Positions 6,075-13,422 of a stretch of 15,150 nucleotides of DNA are shown here, one piece after another. The position numbers were made by a program, and so were the translations under genes. Every line of letters begins with the position of its first letter. Position 1 is the first letter of the stretch. This DNA is from DATIHK01 sp035480775 (lineage in GTDB: Bacteria; Patescibacteriota; WWE3; UBA101185; UBA10185): positions 1-15,150 of the forward strand of contig DATIHK010000062.1 in the NCBI GenBank assembly GCA_035480775.1. The letters run 5' to 3'. Under the pieces are notes generated by a model that searched no databases, was not told where the DNA came from, and saw nothing but the letters and a program-made list of their open reading frames with translations.

Positions 6075-6095
6075 CTATTAGTATATAAGCATAGT

Positions 6096-7799
6096 ATGAA
6101 TCTTTTTATTGAACTAACTCTGCTCATAGTAGTTGCCGCAGCCGTTTCTGGTTTAATGCGCCTTTTAAAACAGCCATTGATTATGGGATACATAATCACT
6201 GGTTTAATAGTTGGGCCTCTATTTTTAAATCTTCTTCCTGATCAAACGACACTGTCAGTTTTTTCTCAAATGGGTGTGTCCATTTTGCTTTTTATTGTGG
6301 GACTTAGTCTTAGTCCAAAAGTGGCTAGACAAGTCGGAAAAGTTTCAATTCTTGCCGGAGTTGGACAAATAGTTTTTACATCACTAATTGGATTTTTTAT
6401 TTCGATCGGCCTTGGTTTTAGCGTTACAGAGTCAATTTATATCGCCATAACTCTTACCCTAAGTTCGACTATTATCGTTTTAAAACTTATTTCGGATAAA
6501 AAAGATTCCGAAAAATTATATGGGCGTATTGCTACCGGAGTTTTACTCGTTCAAGATCTAGTAGCTGTTCTGGCACTAATTGTAATTTCGGCTTTATCCC
6601 ATGGCGACAATGCCTTGATGTTTGTTTTGCTTACAGTTATAAAGGGAACTGTTTTAACAGCGTTGCTTTTGATTATCAGCTCTAAGTTGTTGCCCCGATT
6701 TGGTGCGTTTTTTGCAAATTCTCAAGAATATTTATTTTTATTTTCAGTCGCTTGGGGATTTGGATTGGCAAGTCTTTTTCAATATATCGGCTTGTCACTC
6801 GAAGTTGGAGCCTTAATTGCAGGAGTTTCGTTGGCAGTTTCACCTTATGCTCCAGAAATCAGTTCGCGTATGCGACCTTTGCGCGACTTTTTTTTGGTGA
6901 TATTTTTTGTTTTACTGGGGTCTACTTTAGTAGTTAATGACGTTAAAACTTTAATTTTTCCTGCAATAATTTTATCGCTTTTTGTTTTGATCGGGGATCC
7001 GTTTATTACTTTAGTGATAATGGGTTTGCTTGGTTATAATAAAAAGACCGCTTTTCAACTTGGAATGACTTCTACTCAAATTAGTGAATTCTCTTTAATT
7101 TTAATATTGCTCGCAGTTAATAATGGTCAGCTCCAGCCTCAAATTTTGTCGTTAGTTACTTTGGTCGGTTTAATTACCATTGCGTCGTCTTCTTATTTAA
7201 TAATGTATTCCGACAAAATTTATCCGTATTTATCTTGGTTGCCAGCTTTGTTTGAGAGTAAAAAGCCGATTAAAGATCACGAATTACATACTACTTATGA
7301 TGTAATTCTTTTTGGTTGCAATCGCGTTGGATATGACTTTATTCGCATCTTTCGCCACCTGGATACCAAGTTTTTGGCCGTCGATTTTGATCCTGAAATT
7401 GTTAAGGCATTAAGTGCAAGTCGTATAAATGTTATTTATGGAGATGCAGAAGACAGCGAGTTTTTGGATGAGCTAGCGTTGGATAAAGCCAAAATGGTTG
7501 TTTCAACAATTCCAGAATATGAAACAAATTTTTATTTGCTTTCTAAAGTTCGTCAAAAATCGAAAAAATGTATCGTAATTTTATTATCTTACAATATTGA
7601 CGAAGCTCTAAAACTCTACGATCTCGGCGCAACTTATGTTGTTATGCCACACTTTTTGAGTGGCCAAATCGCTTCTGAACTTGCACATAAAGCCGATTTG
7701 GATATCGATCGTTTATATGATAAAAGATTAGAGCACATCGATTATCTTAGAGAACGCAAAGCTCTTGGCCATTTGCACCCTGAACATTCGAAGAGGTAA
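6096..7799 (+). CDS. Kef-type monovalent cation:proton antiporter (CPA2) with TrkA-N domain
   Basis: A 567-aa inner-membrane transporter with two parts. Residues 1-375 form a Na+/H+ exchanger domain with about 12 hydrophobic helices. The Gln-Asp pair at 153-154 (LVQDLVAV) sits where CPA2 proteins carry their ion-binding Asp. Residues from about 401 to 520 form a TrkA-N (RCK) nucleotide-binding domain: YDVILFGCNRVGYDF is the Rossmann dinucleotide loop, and Asp430 ends the second strand. It would exchange K+ or Na+ for protons, gated by nucleotide or another ligand. The usual Gly-Tyr-Gly-Arg-Val-Gly loop here reads Gly-Cys-Asn-Arg-Val-Gly. The ATG at 6096 is preferred to 6030, because a start at 6030 would place coding sequence inside the terminator and add a polar extension. 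No Kef accessory gene is adjacent. Confidence 0.92.
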   Translation: MNLFIELTLLIVVAAAVSGLMRLLKQPLIMGYIITGLIVGPLFLNLLPDQTTLSVFSQMGVSILLFIVGLSLSPKVARQVGKVSILAGVGQIVFTSLIGFFISIGLGFSVTESIYIAITLTLSSTIIVLKLISDKKDSEKLYGRIATGVLLVQDLVAVLALIVISALSHGDNALMFVLLTVIKGTVLTALLLIISSKLLPRFGAFFANSQEYLFLFSVAWGFGLASLFQYIGLSLEVGALIAGVSLAVSPYAPEISSRMRPLRDFFLVIFFVLLGSTLVVNDVKTLIFPAIILSLFVLIGDPFITLVIMGLLGYNKKTAFQLGMTSTQISEFSLILILLAVNNGQLQPQILSLVTLVGLITIASSSYLIMYSDKIYPYLSWLPALFESKKPIKDHELHTTYDVILFGCNRVGYDFIRIFRHLDTKFLAVDFDPEIVKALSASRINVIYGDAEDSEFLDELALDKAKMVVSTIPEYETNFYLLSKVRQKSKKCIVILLSYNIDEALKLYDLGATYVVMPHFLSGQIASELAHKADLDIDRLYDKRLEHIDYLRERKALGHLHPEHSKR

Positions 7800-7825
7800 T
7801 CTGCCGCAAGGGATAGCACACTACA

Positions 7826-7854
7826 CAGACATGTTCGCTTTGCGAACTTATTAT
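7826..7854 (+). promoter_or_regulatory. Candidate promoter of tRNA-Ala with a palindromic spacer
   Basis: CAGACA (7826-7831), a 17-base spacer and TATTAT (7849-7854) lie just before the tRNA. The spacer contains a perfect inverted repeat, GTTCGC-TTT-GCGAAC (7833-7847), which is a possible operator or, less likely, a weak terminator for the antiporter gene. Confidence 0.4.
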
Positions 7855-7867
7855 ACGTCTGCTGCGA

Positions 7868-7943
7868 GGGCCGTTAGCTCAGTTGGTAGAGCGCCGCATT
7901 CGCATTGCGGAGATCAGCGGTTCGATTCCGCTACGGTCCACCA
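7868..7943 (+). tRNA. tRNA-Ala (anticodon CGC)
   Basis: A 76-nt tRNA. The acceptor stem GGGCCGT (7868-7874) pairs with ACGGTCC (7933-7939) with one G-U pair, then A and an encoded CCA. The anticodon stem CCGCA/TGCGG has loop TTCGCAT, giving CGC, which reads GCG. The T-arm has GGTTCGATTCC. Its last 16 bases plus one flanking T are repeated exactly at 9685-9701. Confidence 0.95.
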
Positions 7944-7944
7944 T
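7928..7944 (+). repeat. Direct repeat copy 1 (tRNA-Ala 3' end)
   Basis: CCGCTACGGTCCACCAT within and just past the tRNA-Ala gene. An identical 17-bp copy is at 9685-9701 and the two copies bracket one gene. This is the position and orientation expected of an attachment site at a tRNA 3' end. Confidence 0.85.
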
Positions 7945-7963
7945 AGATTTGATGGATTAAAAA

Positions 7964-9682
7964 ATGCGTTGGAACAAATTAATAACAACATTTTTATTTA
8001 TAGTGCTTTTAGGATTTTTATCAATTTTTTGGTATTTCAGATTTAATATTAGCGGCATTTTAGTTCTTTTTTTACTCTCGTTCTTAATATATTTACTATA
8101 TATTCTTTTTCCAAAAGTGTTTAAATCAAAAGTAACATTTAACTTACTCACATTACCAAGTATTGCCATTCTTTTTATATACAGTGTTTTAAATAATAGG
8201 CTAAGTTCCTATGATGGAAGATTTTTTCATATCAAAGTTATCTATTCTATTATGCAAACAGGAAGTTACAAGCCTATTTTCGAAAATGTTAAGCCATTTT
8301 TAATTGAGTATATGCTTGGTACTACAGCACGATATCTAGGGTGGTACAGTATTTACTTATTCTTTGGTGTTGCTACGGCTTTATCAATAGTGCTTTGCTA
8401 CAAACTCTATAGATTGCTAGGTATGTCTACACATCGATCTTTGGTGTTGCTCGTTTCATTGGTTTTTTCTCCGATATATGTTGGTCTAGCATTAATCGAA
8501 TTTAAGACTGATATATTTTTATTTACCTTAGTCTTATTAAATTATTTACTGTTTTATAAACTCGTTGCTACAAAAAGAATTGACTATTATTTATTAATCA
8601 GTCTTTTATCTGGGATTTGTATTCTTATTAAGCTGTCCTGCATTCCTTTAGCTTTAGCATTATTTTTAGTTTCTTTGTATGTGGTCGCAAAATACTACAA
8701 AACTAAACTTCTTCTTGTACATATTTTGGCGGTTCTTATTTTTGTAATTCCTTATTCTTTATGGGTCTCGGCAAACGGAGCAACTATTCCAATGATTCAA
8801 AAAGAGATTGGGATTGAAAAAAAATCCCCTTTGTCTGTCGATAAAAATGTATTTCAAACATGCCAGAATGAAGCGACTGAAAGAGATTACAACAATTATA
8901 TTTTTGGAAAAAGTTTCCCTTTGATTCTAGGTCAACCTTTTTTTTATTTATCTGGATATAAAATGCATCCTGAGGGGACTCAGTCAATTGCGACTTTAGG
9001 TCCCGTACTGTATTTGTATATACTTCTGTCCATTTTATGGCCGCTTTTTAAGCCAATCCCAAAAACAGAGACTGAAAAGTATTTCTATATTGTTATGCTA
9101 GCGCAGATAATTATCTTTTATATATTCATAAGAAATATTTTTTGGTACCTTTTTCCCGCTTTACCTTTAAGTGGCTACTTTTCATTCAAAATATTTGAAT
9201 TTTATTTTAAATCTAGAATACGAATAGTTGCTTACACCTTAATTCTGGCAAATGCTTTATTACTAGTATTTTTATATAGTGTATTTGGTAGCGGTTCGTT
9301 GCCACAATCTAACAATTATATTGAAAATCAAGACAGAAAATTTAGTTCATATTTAGAATTAAATACTAGTGATGGATTAATATTAGATACTTCATTTCAA
9401 CAGACTGCAGTGACTTATCCATATTTTGTTGACAGTTCTACAAGGGTTGTGAAAGCCAACTTTCTTTTTGCAGATACTCAAAATGACCAAGAAATATACG
9501 AGAAAATAAAAACCAATAAAATACATTACATTTTGGCGGGTACAGCTATTCAACAAAGGGATATAAATTCAAATTCATCTTGTATAAATAGCTATTTTAT
9601 CAACCTAAAAAAGTTTCTCGGTATACACGCCAAGATTATTTATTCAAATGATTTGGGATACTCGGTTTATAAACTTTTATAA
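7964..9682 (+). CDS. Polytopic GT-C-type (GT39-like) glycosyltransferase
   Basis: A 572-aa integral membrane protein with about 11-13 hydrophobic helices. An outer loop after the second or third helix carries Tyr-Asp84-Gly...His89-x-Lys91, matching the Asp-containing first loop of GT-C enzymes, where an acidic residue is catalytic. The C-terminal 120 residues or so are soluble and probably lie outside the membrane. Such enzymes transfer sugars from polyprenyl-phosphate carriers to cell-surface glycans or proteins; the substrate here is unknown. The ATG is 20 bases after the tRNA-Ala CCA end with no Shine-Dalgarno, so it may be expressed from the tRNA promoter. The gene is strikingly AT-rich (13 G+C in the 60-base row at 8041). 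Its stop codon ends 2 bp before the second tRNA-end repeat. Confidence 0.82.
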   Translation: MRWNKLITTFLFIVLLGFLSIFWYFRFNISGILVLFLLSFLIYLLYILFPKVFKSKVTFNLLTLPSIAILFIYSVLNNRLSSYDGRFFHIKVIYSIMQTGSYKPIFENVKPFLIEYMLGTTARYLGWYSIYLFFGVATALSIVLCYKLYRLLGMSTHRSLVLLVSLVFSPIYVGLALIEFKTDIFLFTLVLLNYLLFYKLVATKRIDYYLLISLLSGICILIKLSCIPLALALFLVSLYVVAKYYKTKLLLVHILAVLIFVIPYSLWVSANGATIPMIQKEIGIEKKSPLSVDKNVFQTCQNEATERDYNNYIFGKSFPLILGQPFFYLSGYKMHPEGTQSIATLGPVLYLYILLSILWPLFKPIPKTETEKYFYIVMLAQIIIFYIFIRNIFWYLFPALPLSGYFSFKIFEFYFKSRIRIVAYTLILANALLLVFLYSVFGSGSLPQSNNYIENQDRKFSSYLELNTSDGLILDTSFQQTAVTYPYFVDSSTRVVKANFLFADTQNDQEIYEKIKTNKIHYILAGTAIQQRDINSNSSCINSYFINLKKFLGIHAKIIYSNDLGYSVYKLL

Positions 9683-9684
9683 CA

Positions 9685-9701
9685 CCGCTACGGTCCACCA
9701 T
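9685..9701 (+). repeat. Direct repeat copy 2 (tRNA-Ala 3' end fragment)
   Basis: This copy is identical to 7928-7944. It holds the 3' half of the T-stem, the acceptor strand, the CCA and one extra T, without the rest of a tRNA. It lies in the 24-bp gap between two convergent glycosyltransferase genes. Confidence 0.85.
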
Positions 9702-9706
9702 TTTAT

Positions 9707-11233
9707 TTAATTACTTGTTATTGAAAACATACTCTTAGGCATTTCAAGTTTTTTTATTATTTCCGCGTTTTTAGCGTTGCGTTTTACAAAAATAATATTG
9801 TAGTCGTCGGCATAAACCGGAGCCCAATCAGGATCTTTTATTAAACTAATCATAAAATTTTGAGCCCAGACTGTTATATCTCCACGATAAAAAAACACTG
9901 TATTAAAGTTATATTGTTTATCTACTAGCTTAAATTTACTTTGGTCTTCTTGCATTGGAATTAATATGTGATTAAAAAAATCTAATGGATAGGCTTCAGG
10001 TCGGTTATCAATAAACACTTTTTCTTGCGGAAATAAATAGTAAATCAAATATCCACCAATGTCGTAGTTATTAAAAATTGGTCCAGCCAGATGGTTTCGC
10101 TTAAAAAATTCTGCTGCATCTGGAACTCCTTTGCGTAAGCCAAATCCAAATTCGGCTAAACGTCCCGACCAGGCTGTTCCGTTTATTATCATTACTACAA
10201 ACAAACTAAATCCACAGAGGGTAAAAAGATATGGATAAATATCTTTGTATTTTTTTAAGCCATATAAATTAATTGTAATTATTGGAATAGCGAAGTATGC
10301 AAAAAGCGAAAAGTTACGAATCGCTTTCCAGGCAATTGCACTCAGCGCAATAGATAAGATAAACAACTCAAGATGTTTTGTTTTAAATTTGAAAGCCGCA
10401 ATCCAACTTAAGACTAAAGCGGCAAAAGCGTATTTAAAGGCGTTGCCAGACCAAAAGTTATGAAAGAACTTATCCATAAAAATTACCGATTGATTTTCGA
10501 GTATGCGATATCCGTAATTATTAAAAATTGTCGAAGGATACAAAGCTCCCTTTAAACCAGCAGGATTGATAAGTGAGACAGCTGAGCAAATGATTATCAA
10601 AATTGACAACTTTATAAATTGATCATATTTTTTTGTAAGTAAAGCAGAAAGTGCAAAAACTCCGGCAATGGCGATTCCCATAAAAAAGTAGACGTGCAAA
10701 TTTACCCAAATCAATTCCAAAATTGGTAATACATACAAAAGTTTGAGATTAGAAGTGAACTTGTATTCCCATAGTAACAGAAAGAAAATTCCGCATAAAA
10801 AGTAGCTAAATGTTTCAGGTCGAATTTCGGATCTGCTAGAGATAACTGGAATCACTATAACAGTGGCCAAAACTGCCAACTCGAAATTACCATACTTTGC
10901 GGCTATATAAAAAAATGTTAAAAGCGTTGCAATATTAAAAAGCATTACAAAGATAGAAAGGCCTGTGAAACCGGTTAATTGTTGCACAGCGTAAAATATT
11001 ACGCCGCTTCCCCAGTGATGGTTTAAAAATTCAAAGTGTGGATATGTATATGAGTAGTGATTTTCTTCGTAAACTTTGTGTTCCTTAAAAAATATTTCGC
11101 CATTTTTAAGATGTCTACCAAGGTCAGCAGTAGGAAGACTTATTTTTTGAGATGTAAATAGTACAAAGATTACAATCAATATTGCTAAAGTAATAAGTTG
11201 TGCGGGTTTTAATGTTTTTAAAGTTTTGAGCAC
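9707..11233 (-). CDS. Polytopic GT-C-like membrane protein
   Basis: A 508-aa protein with about 11-12 membrane helices. The first outer loop has Asp37-Leu-Gly-Arg-His41-Leu and, further on, a Tyr-Thr-Tyr-Pro...Asn71-His72-His73-Trp74 motif. This pattern is common in predicted GT-C-like membrane proteins of uncultivated bacteria. The soluble C-terminal third contains a conserved-looking Asn-Asn-Tyr-Asp-Ile-Gly-Gly-Tyr-Leu and a Phe-Ile-Asp-Asn-Arg-Pro-Glu segment. A role in envelope glycan assembly is likely but unproven. The start is a GTG 7 bases after a minus-strand TATACT, implying a leaderless mRNA. The stop codon lies 5 bp from the tRNA-Ala fragment, and the 5' end faces away from tRNA-Ser(CGA). 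It converges with the preceding gene and no terminator lies between them. Confidence 0.83.
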   Translation of the reverse strand: MLKTLKTLKPAQLITLAILIVIFVLFTSQKISLPTADLGRHLKNGEIFFKEHKVYEENHYSYTYPHFEFLNHHWGSGVIFYAVQQLTGFTGLSIFVMLFNIATLLTFFYIAAKYGNFELAVLATVIVIPVISSRSEIRPETFSYFLCGIFFLLLWEYKFTSNLKLLYVLPILELIWVNLHVYFFMGIAIAGVFALSALLTKKYDQFIKLSILIIICSAVSLINPAGLKGALYPSTIFNNYGYRILENQSVIFMDKFFHNFWSGNAFKYAFAALVLSWIAAFKFKTKHLELFILSIALSAIAWKAIRNFSLFAYFAIPIITINLYGLKKYKDIYPYLFTLCGFSLFVVMIINGTAWSGRLAEFGFGLRKGVPDAAEFFKRNHLAGPIFNNYDIGGYLIYYLFPQEKVFIDNRPEAYPLDFFNHILIPMQEDQSKFKLVDKQYNFNTVFFYRGDITVWAQNFMISLIKDPDWAPVYADDYNIIFVKRNAKNAEIIKKLEMPKSMFSITSN

Positions 11234-11240
11234 TTTTATT

Positions 11241-11246
11241 AGTATA
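11241..11246 (-). promoter_or_regulatory. -10 box, leaderless, for the reverse GT-C-like gene
   Basis: Minus-strand TATACT ends 7 bases before the GTG start at 11233. The intergenic gap is shared with the divergent tRNA-Ser(CGA) promoter. Confidence 0.5.
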
Positions 11247-11285
11247 AGCTAAAACTTTGTTTTTTTGTTCAGCTACTTTCCTTGA

Positions 11286-11291
11286 TATACT
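11286..11291 (+). promoter_or_regulatory. -10 box for tRNA-Ser(CGA)
   Basis: TATACT lies 19 bases before the tRNA 5' end. A TTGTTC (11265-11270) is 15 bases upstream and is only a weak -35 candidate. Confidence 0.45.
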
Positions 11292-11310
11292 GCAAGCACA
11301 CCTGCAGCGT

Positions 11311-11401
11311 GGAGGGATACCGAAGTGGTCACACCGGGCTAGTCTCGAAAACTAAGCGTGGAGCAATCCGCACGTGGGTTCGAATCCCACTCCCTCCGCC
11401 A
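11311..11401 (+). tRNA. tRNA-Ser (anticodon CGA)
   Basis: A 91-nt class II tRNA. GGAGGGA (11311-11317) pairs with TCCCTCC (11391-11397), then G and an encoded CCA. The anticodon loop CTCGAAA gives CGA, which reads UCG. The outermost pair of the anticodon stem is a C-A mismatch. The long variable arm (GCGTGGAGCAATCCGCACG) and T-arm GGGTTCGAATCCC are typical. A forward glycosyltransferase gene starts 22 bases downstream. Confidence 0.95.
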
Positions 11402-11410
11402 TTTTTAAGG

Positions 11411-11416
11411 TAGAAT
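11411..11416 (+). promoter_or_regulatory. -10 box, leaderless, for the first GT87 gene
   Basis: TAGAAT ends 6 bases before the GTG start at 11423 and begins 10 bases after the tRNA-Ser CCA. There is no proper Shine-Dalgarno. Confidence 0.4.
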
Positions 11417-11422
11417 TAAGCA

Positions 11423-12595
11423 GTGAAGAGCCTTTACAGTTTAACTCCACAAAAACTAATACTATCAATTGCCTTTTATATCTCGTTGCTAATAGTTGCA
11501 GGATTCATTTTATTAAATGCCGAAAAGTATCAAAACGACGCGGATGCCAAAGTTTATTATCTTGCCGGAAGACTTCTAACCTCGGGTAATATTAATAAAA
11601 TTTATGATATTTCTTATCAAGAGCGTGCCAACGATCAATTTTTTGTGCAAGTAAAATCTGCCATTCTTTTTATCAATACTCCCGCAGCTGCGCTAGTTTT
11701 TGCACCACTGACGTTTTTAAGCTTTTATCATTTTTATGTAATTCAAGTGATTCTGAGTACTCTACTTATTGGATTTTCGGTTTTTCTATTATGTCGGAAA
11801 CTTGATATAAAGTCAGAATATTGTATTGCTTTAGTTATTTTCCTTCCGGTTCTTTCTGCAATTTCTCACGCTCAAATAACCGCGCTTATATTCTTATTTT
11901 ATGTTCTTTCTATAATAAACTTTAAGAAACCTTTAGTATCTGGGTTTTTTGCCGGACTTCTGTTTCTTAAACCACAACATTTATTGTTTGTTCCATTATT
12001 ATTTTTAATAGTAAAATCTCGCGAGGATAAATTAAAATTTCTCAAAGGATTTGCTTTGTCATTTTTTACCCTTGTTTTAATTAATGTATTTATTTATGGG
12101 TCAACCGTTTTTACAGATTATTATAATTTTATGATAGGTAGTCGCAATAAATTGTTAGTTCAAGCAGAAATGTACGAAGGATATAATCTTCGAGCAGCCG
12201 CTACATTTCTAGACCCGCTTTTAGGGTATGCAACTTCTTCTGCGCTACTTTCTGCAGTGGAATTGATTTTATACACAGCTGCTTTATTAGCTGTAACTGC
12301 CAGCAAGCACTGGAAAAATGCTATATCGGCCGCTGTAATATTTGCTTTGGCTCTTAATATCCACACCAAGTATATTGATTTACTTATTTTAATTATTCCG
12401 ATCATTTTATTACTCAGCACATTAAAGTTTGATTTGTTGCCGAAAAAAATTCCACAACGAATTGATCAATTAAAAAAGCTTTTTGTTGTCATAGTGCTTT
12501 TATGTTTTCCTATAACTAATTTTGCAGCAAATTACGCATTAAGCGCTGTTTTGCTGGTATTTTGTGCTTTTTGGATATGTACTGTACAAGATTAA
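11423..12595 (+). CDS. GT87-family (DUF2029) polyprenyl-linked glycosyltransferase-like protein
   Basis: A 390-aa membrane protein with about 9-10 helices. After the first helix (12-31) comes the outer loop with Asp39-Ala-Asp41 and Tyr-Tyr-x-Ala-Gly-Arg, then Ile-Tyr-Asp. The motif Phe-x-Asn-Thr-Pro followed by Ala-Pro-Leu-Thr (83-97) matches the GT87/DUF2029 pattern. Known members, such as mycobacterial mannosyltransferases, use polyprenyl-phosphate-linked sugars outside the membrane; the substrate here is not known. The GTG start is supported by a TAGAAT box 6 bases upstream. It is a distant paralogue of the gene at 13589 with the same length and motif order. The gene lies 21 bp after tRNA-Ser(CGA), fitting the pattern of forward membrane genes placed directly behind tRNAs. 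Confidence 0.87.
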   Translation: MKSLYSLTPQKLILSIAFYISLLIVAGFILLNAEKYQNDADAKVYYLAGRLLTSGNINKIYDISYQERANDQFFVQVKSAILFINTPAAALVFAPLTFLSFYHFYVIQVILSTLLIGFSVFLLCRKLDIKSEYCIALVIFLPVLSAISHAQITALIFLFYVLSIINFKKPLVSGFFAGLLFLKPQHLLFVPLLFLIVKSREDKLKFLKGFALSFFTLVLINVFIYGSTVFTDYYNFMIGSRNKLLVQAEMYEGYNLRAAATFLDPLLGYATSSALLSAVELILYTAALLAVTASKHWKNAISAAVIFALALNIHTKYIDLLILIIPIILLLSTLKFDLLPKKIPQRIDQLKKLFVVIVLLCFPITNFAANYALSAVLLVFCAFWICTVQD

Positions 12596-12604
12596 AAATT
12601 TGTT

Positions 12605-12610
12605 TATCAT
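12605..12610 (+). promoter_or_regulatory. -10 box, leaderless, for the small membrane protein
   Basis: TATCAT ends 6 bases before the ATG at 12617, the same geometry as several other genes here. The hexamer itself is a weak match. Confidence 0.35.
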
Positions 12611-12616
12611 TTATAT

Positions 12617-12796
12617 ATGGATAAATTTCTAGGCTGGTTAATTATTGTCTGCGGTTTAGTTACTTTTTCCCATATGATCTGGCTCAATGATTTCACAATG
12701 TGGGCTTTGATCCAGGGATTATTTCTTGTGGTCGTAGGAGGTTATCTCTTAGTAAAACACCCACCTCGCCCAAGCAGATCTAAATCCAGAAAATGA
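12617..12796 (+). CDS. Small two-helix membrane protein, 59 aa
   Basis: A 59-residue reading frame with two hydrophobic segments (about 4-20 and 27-45) and a strongly basic, proline- and serine-rich tail (KHPPRPSRSKSRK). The positive tail suggests both ends lie in the cytosol with a short outer loop. It lies 21 bp after the GT87 gene. Support comes from its membrane-protein pattern, a -10-like box at leaderless distance and an intrinsic terminator whose stem begins inside its TGA stop codon. I do not recognise a family. Confidence 0.65.
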   Translation: MDKFLGWLIIVCGLVTFSHMIWLNDFTMWALIQGLFLVVVGGYLLVKHPPRPSRSKSRK

Positions 12797-12814
12797 CGCT
12801 TCGCGTCTTTTCTT
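12795..12814 (+). terminator. Intrinsic terminator overlapping a stop codon
   Basis: GACGC (12795-12799) and GCGTC (12803-12807) form a tight hairpin with a three-base loop, followed by TTTTCTT. The first two stem bases are the last two bases of the TGA stop of the small membrane protein. Confidence 0.7.
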
Positions 12815-12864
12815 CGCTTTGCTCTGAAAATAACGTGCCCGTATTTATTTAGCTGCCATTTTTT

Positions 12865-13407
12865 GTGGAAGTAAATTTCAAGACACGAAATATAGCTATA
12901 ACTGATGTTGAAACAACTGGTTTAGACAGTTCTGTGCACGAGGTTATTGAAATTGGTTTAGTTGTAGTTAACCAACCACATTTTGAAGTTGTAGACACTC
13001 TCGAATTAAAAATTAAACCTACTCATATTGAAACTGCTGAAGCAATGGCATTAAAAGTAAACGGTTATACTGCAGATTCTTGGCAAGATGCCGTAACTTT
13101 AAGTGAAGCTATGGTACTTTATGCACAAAAAACTCAAGGAGCTATTTTTTGCTCTCATAGTGTAACTTTTGATTACTCCTTTATTAAAGAGGCCTTTAGA
13201 ACTACAAAGGTTACCAATACAATGGATTATCATGTCTTGGATATTCCAACTATGGTCTGGATGAAATATCGTGAATCAAGTCTCGAAAGATTAAATCTAA
13301 ATAAAGTAGCGGCGTTTCTAGGAATTCCACCAGAACCCGAAGTTCATCGTGCTATAAATGGTGCTATGACGGCTTTGAATATCATAAAGAAATTAAGCCT
13401 AAACTGA
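12865..13407 (+). CDS. DEDDh 3'-5' exonuclease-like protein (DnaQ/epsilon fold)
   Basis: A 180-aa single-domain RNase H-fold exonuclease homologue. Exo I is ITDVETTGL with Asp14 and Glu16. Exo II is SHSVTFDYSFI with Asp103, although the usual Asn after His is Ser99. Exo III starts with His161 in HRAINGA, but the metal-binding Asp expected five residues later (166) is Gly. The active site therefore seems incomplete, and activity may be weak or lost. Active relatives remove nucleotides from DNA or RNA 3' ends in proofreading or repair. The start is GTG; an in-frame stop at 12850 leaves little choice, and no Shine-Dalgarno is present. The TGA stop doubles as part of the extended -10 promoter of the next tRNA. 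Confidence 0.87.
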   Translation: MEVNFKTRNIAITDVETTGLDSSVHEVIEIGLVVVNQPHFEVVDTLELKIKPTHIETAEAMALKVNGYTADSWQDAVTLSEAMVLYAQKTQGAIFCSHSVTFDYSFIKEAFRTTKVTNTMDYHVLDIPTMVWMKYRESSLERLNLNKVAAFLGIPPEPEVHRAINGAMTALNIIKKLSLN

Positions 13408-13413
13408 TATAAT
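13405..13413 (+). promoter_or_regulatory. Extended -10 promoter of tRNA-Ser(ACU)
   Basis: TGATATAAT is a perfect extended -10, ending 9 bases before the tRNA. Its TGA is also the stop codon of the exonuclease gene. No -35 is evident. Confidence 0.65.
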
Positions 13414-13422
13414 GCACAACAT

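Larger units (their letters stand above)
7944..9701 (+). mobile_element. Putative single-gene insertion at the tRNA-Ala 3' end
   Basis: The intact tRNA-Ala ends at 7943 and an exact 17-bp copy of its end closes the unit at 9701. Everything between is one AT-rich glycosyltransferase-like gene. There is no integrase, so if this is an integrated unit it must have been moved by a recombinase encoded elsewhere, or be the residue of a larger element. The repeat is seen directly; mobility is inferred. Confidence 0.5.

Noticed and set aside
6030..6095. Longer start of the antiporter gene at 6030
   Set aside because: It lies inside the terminator hairpin of the previous gene and adds a polar stretch before the first membrane helix; the ATG at 6096 begins directly with the family's first helix.
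12851..12864. GCCATTTTT before the exonuclease gene, matching the sequence just after tRNA-Ser(CGA)
   Set aside because: Only 9 contiguous bases are shared, mostly a T-run, and the diagnostic CCTCC part of the tRNA end is absent, so it is too weak to call a tail fragment.
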